From: SOIA01 sp050116035
GTDB taxonomy: Bacteria > Acidobacteriota > Aminicenantia > Aminicenantales > Aminicenantaceae
NCBI GenBank assembly: GCA_050116035.1
Contig: JASFPJ010000003.1
Location: 1-41,746 of the forward strand
Reading direction: 5' to 3'
DNA length: 41,746 nt
Of this stretch, positions 40,694 through 41,746 are shown one piece after another; position 1 is the first letter of the stretch, and the number at the start of each line of letters is the position of its first letter. The notes below the pieces were generated by a model. It was not told where the DNA came from and searched no databases. It was given only the letters and a program-made list of their open reading frames with translations. A program made the translations under genes and the position numbers.

Positions 40694-41593
40694 ATGGAAG
40701 CATTATTGATTATTTTAGCTGTTGTCATATTTATCATTGCGGCGACGGGCTTAAAGATTGTCCGGCCCTGGGAAAAGGGACTGATCGAGAGGCTGGGAAA
40801 ATACCAGAGAACAGCGGACAGTGGATTAACGGTTATCATCCCTTTCATGGAGAAAATCAAGAAAGTGGATATGCGGGAGCAGGTGCATGATGTCCCGCCG
40901 CAGGCTGTTATCACCAAAGATAATGTTGTTGTCGAGGTGGACGCAGTGGTCTATTATGAAGTGACTGACCCGGTGAAGGTCACGTATAATGTGGCCAATT
41001 TTTACACTGCAGCGACCAAGTTAGCCCAGACGAACTTGAGGAACTTGGTGGGTGATATGGCTCTGGATGAATCGCTGACCTCAAGGGAAGTCATCAACAC
41101 TCAGCTCCGCCAGATTCTTGATGATGCCACTGACAAATGGGGCGTCAGAGTGACCAGAGTTGAACTCCAGAGAATTGAACCGCCCACTGACGTGACCGAG
41201 GCGATGCACCGCCAGATGAAGGCAGAGCGGCTCAGGCGGGCGATGATCCTTGAGGCTGAAGGGCAGAAAAAATCTGCAATTCTCAAGGCTGAAGGAGAAG
41301 CGGAAGCCATCAAAAAAGTGGCCGATGCGGAAAGGTATAAAAAGTTGACTGTGGCCAAAGGAGAGGCCGAAGCCATCGAGACTGTTTTTGGAGCGATTCA
41401 TAAAGGGGAGCCAACGAACGACCTGATTGCCATAAAATACCTTGAAGCTCTGCAGAATATTGCCGATGGACAGGCGACAAAGGTCTTTCTGCCTTATGAA
41501 GCCTCGGGTATTCTTGGGAGTATCGCCGGGATTGGCGAGCTCTTAAAGGAAAAGGTCTCTTCAAAAAAGAGAGAAGAGAAAGAAGCTCAATAG
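40694..41593 (+). CDS. SPFH/band-7 membrane protein (QmcA/stomatin-like)
   Basis: This 299-residue protein starts at ATG 40694 with GAGGAGG about 9 bases upstream, just after the NfeD stop. One N-terminal transmembrane segment (LLIILAVVIFIIAATGL) is followed by the band-7 domain: VRPWEKGLIERLGKY, IPFMEKIKKVDMREQV, the VVEVDAVVYYEVTDP strand, and LRNLVGDMALDESLTSRE. The C-terminal coiled coil has repeated AEGE/AEAI units (residues about 185-245). Its size and domains match QmcA. Such proteins oligomerise into membrane microdomains with their NfeD partner. A possible hairpin terminator lies at 41636-41660. Confidence 0.93.
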   Translation: MEALLIILAVVIFIIAATGLKIVRPWEKGLIERLGKYQRTADSGLTVIIPFMEKIKKVDMREQVHDVPPQAVITKDNVVVEVDAVVYYEVTDPVKVTYNVANFYTAATKLAQTNLRNLVGDMALDESLTSREVINTQLRQILDDATDKWGVRVTRVELQRIEPPTDVTEAMHRQMKAERLRRAMILEAEGQKKSAILKAEGEAEAIKKVADAERYKKLTVAKGEAEAIETVFGAIHKGEPTNDLIAIKYLEALQNIADGQATKVFLPYEASGILGSIAGIGELLKEKVSSKKREEKEAQ

Positions 41594-41612
41594 GTCGCCT
41601 TTTCCAATATGA

Positions 41613-41718
41613 ATATGGCCATATGGGGACGTTCCCTGGGGAGGCATCAATCCGCCCCAGTTATTTCGTAAACCTCATCAAAACGAGAAATAGAGTGTCT
41701 GCGCAGGGAATGTTCCCT
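41613..41718. repeat. Palindromic elements at the right edge, possibly a transposable-repeat end
   Basis: A perfect palindrome ATATGGCCATAT (41613-41624) is followed by GGGGACGTTCCCT (41625-41637) and later by the related AGGGAATGTTCCCT (41705-41718), then TTTTGACACC. From memory, GGGAACGTCCC-like sequences next to TGTCAAAAA often mark ends of REP-associated or IS200-like elements. No transposase is in the window, so this is tentative. Confidence 0.35.
41636..41660 (+). terminator. Strong hairpin after the NfeD/SPFH pair
   Basis: CTGGGG-A-GG (41636-41644) pairs with CC-G-CCCCAG (41652-41660), eight base pairs with one mismatch and a 7-base loop. It is followed by TTATTT instead of a clean T-run, so termination is likely but not certain. 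Confidence 0.5.
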
Positions 41719-41746
41719 TTTTGACACCTTATCTGGCCCTCTTTGT

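Overview
The window looks like a chromosomal segment of an anaerobic or microaerophilic Gram-negative-type bacterium. The evidence is several predicted outer-membrane beta-barrels, lipoproteins, Tat-exported molybdenum hydroxylases, benzoyl-CoA-reductase-type activases and oxygen-sensitive radical SAM enzymes. The secreted 6-bladed propeller protein, secreted hydrolases, TPR proteins, strong AGGAGG ribosome-binding sites and moderate GC recall Aminicenantes/Acidobacteriota-like lineages. This placement is an impression from gene content, not a phylogenetic result. No rRNA, tRNA, CRISPR array, integrase or complete insertion sequence was seen.

Layout. 1-5.0 kb: a degenerate GGDEF protein, then an ECF sigma factor / zinc anti-sigma / repetitive beta-solenoid set, then a small outer-membrane barrel. 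5.3-7.3 kb: two BadF/BcrA-type ATPases and a two-cluster ferredoxin in the order of bzdP-bzdQ-bzdM, without the catalytic reductase subunits. 7.5-17.8 kb: single genes, namely a secreted esterase, a palindromic repeat cluster, CutC, a ketopantoate-reductase-like enzyme, a cyclase-family lipoprotein, a UshA-type 5'-nucleotidase lipoprotein, a large exported alpha/beta hydrolase and a 6-bladed propeller protein. 17.7-29.8 kb: a molybdenum-hydroxylase neighbourhood. A THEP1-like NTPase, XdhC and MocA lie on the plus strand. On the minus strand, a good promoter at 29821-29849 appears to drive a membrane protein followed by two enzymes: a PaoABC-like enzyme (2Fe-2S with Tat signal, Mo subunit, FAD subunit with four extra cysteines) and an IorAB-like enzyme (2Fe-2S, Mo subunit with Tat signal).

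30.1-33.9 kb: a SAM methyltransferase, then a run led by a small AbrB-type regulator of the HgcAB-associated kind behind a strong promoter carrying a perfect 17-bp palindrome. ArsM, a Cdd1-like helix-hairpin-helix protein and a 453-residue protein follow; the last resembles HMG-CoA reductase but appears to lack its catalytic residues and has an added zinc-ribbon-like segment. 34-36.6 kb: a PilZ protein and two radical SAM enzymes (AmrS and a companion). 36.7-41.7 kb: a PEBP-family protein, a DUF2784 membrane protein, a metzincin-TPR fusion on the opposite strand, and an NfeD/SPFH membrane pair.

For follow-up, the strongest candidates for something undescribed are the arsM-HgcC-HMGR-like run, the metzincin-TPR protein, the sigma-linked alternating-rung solenoid, and the orphan activase/ferredoxin set. 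All functional calls come from motif recognition by eye, without database searches.
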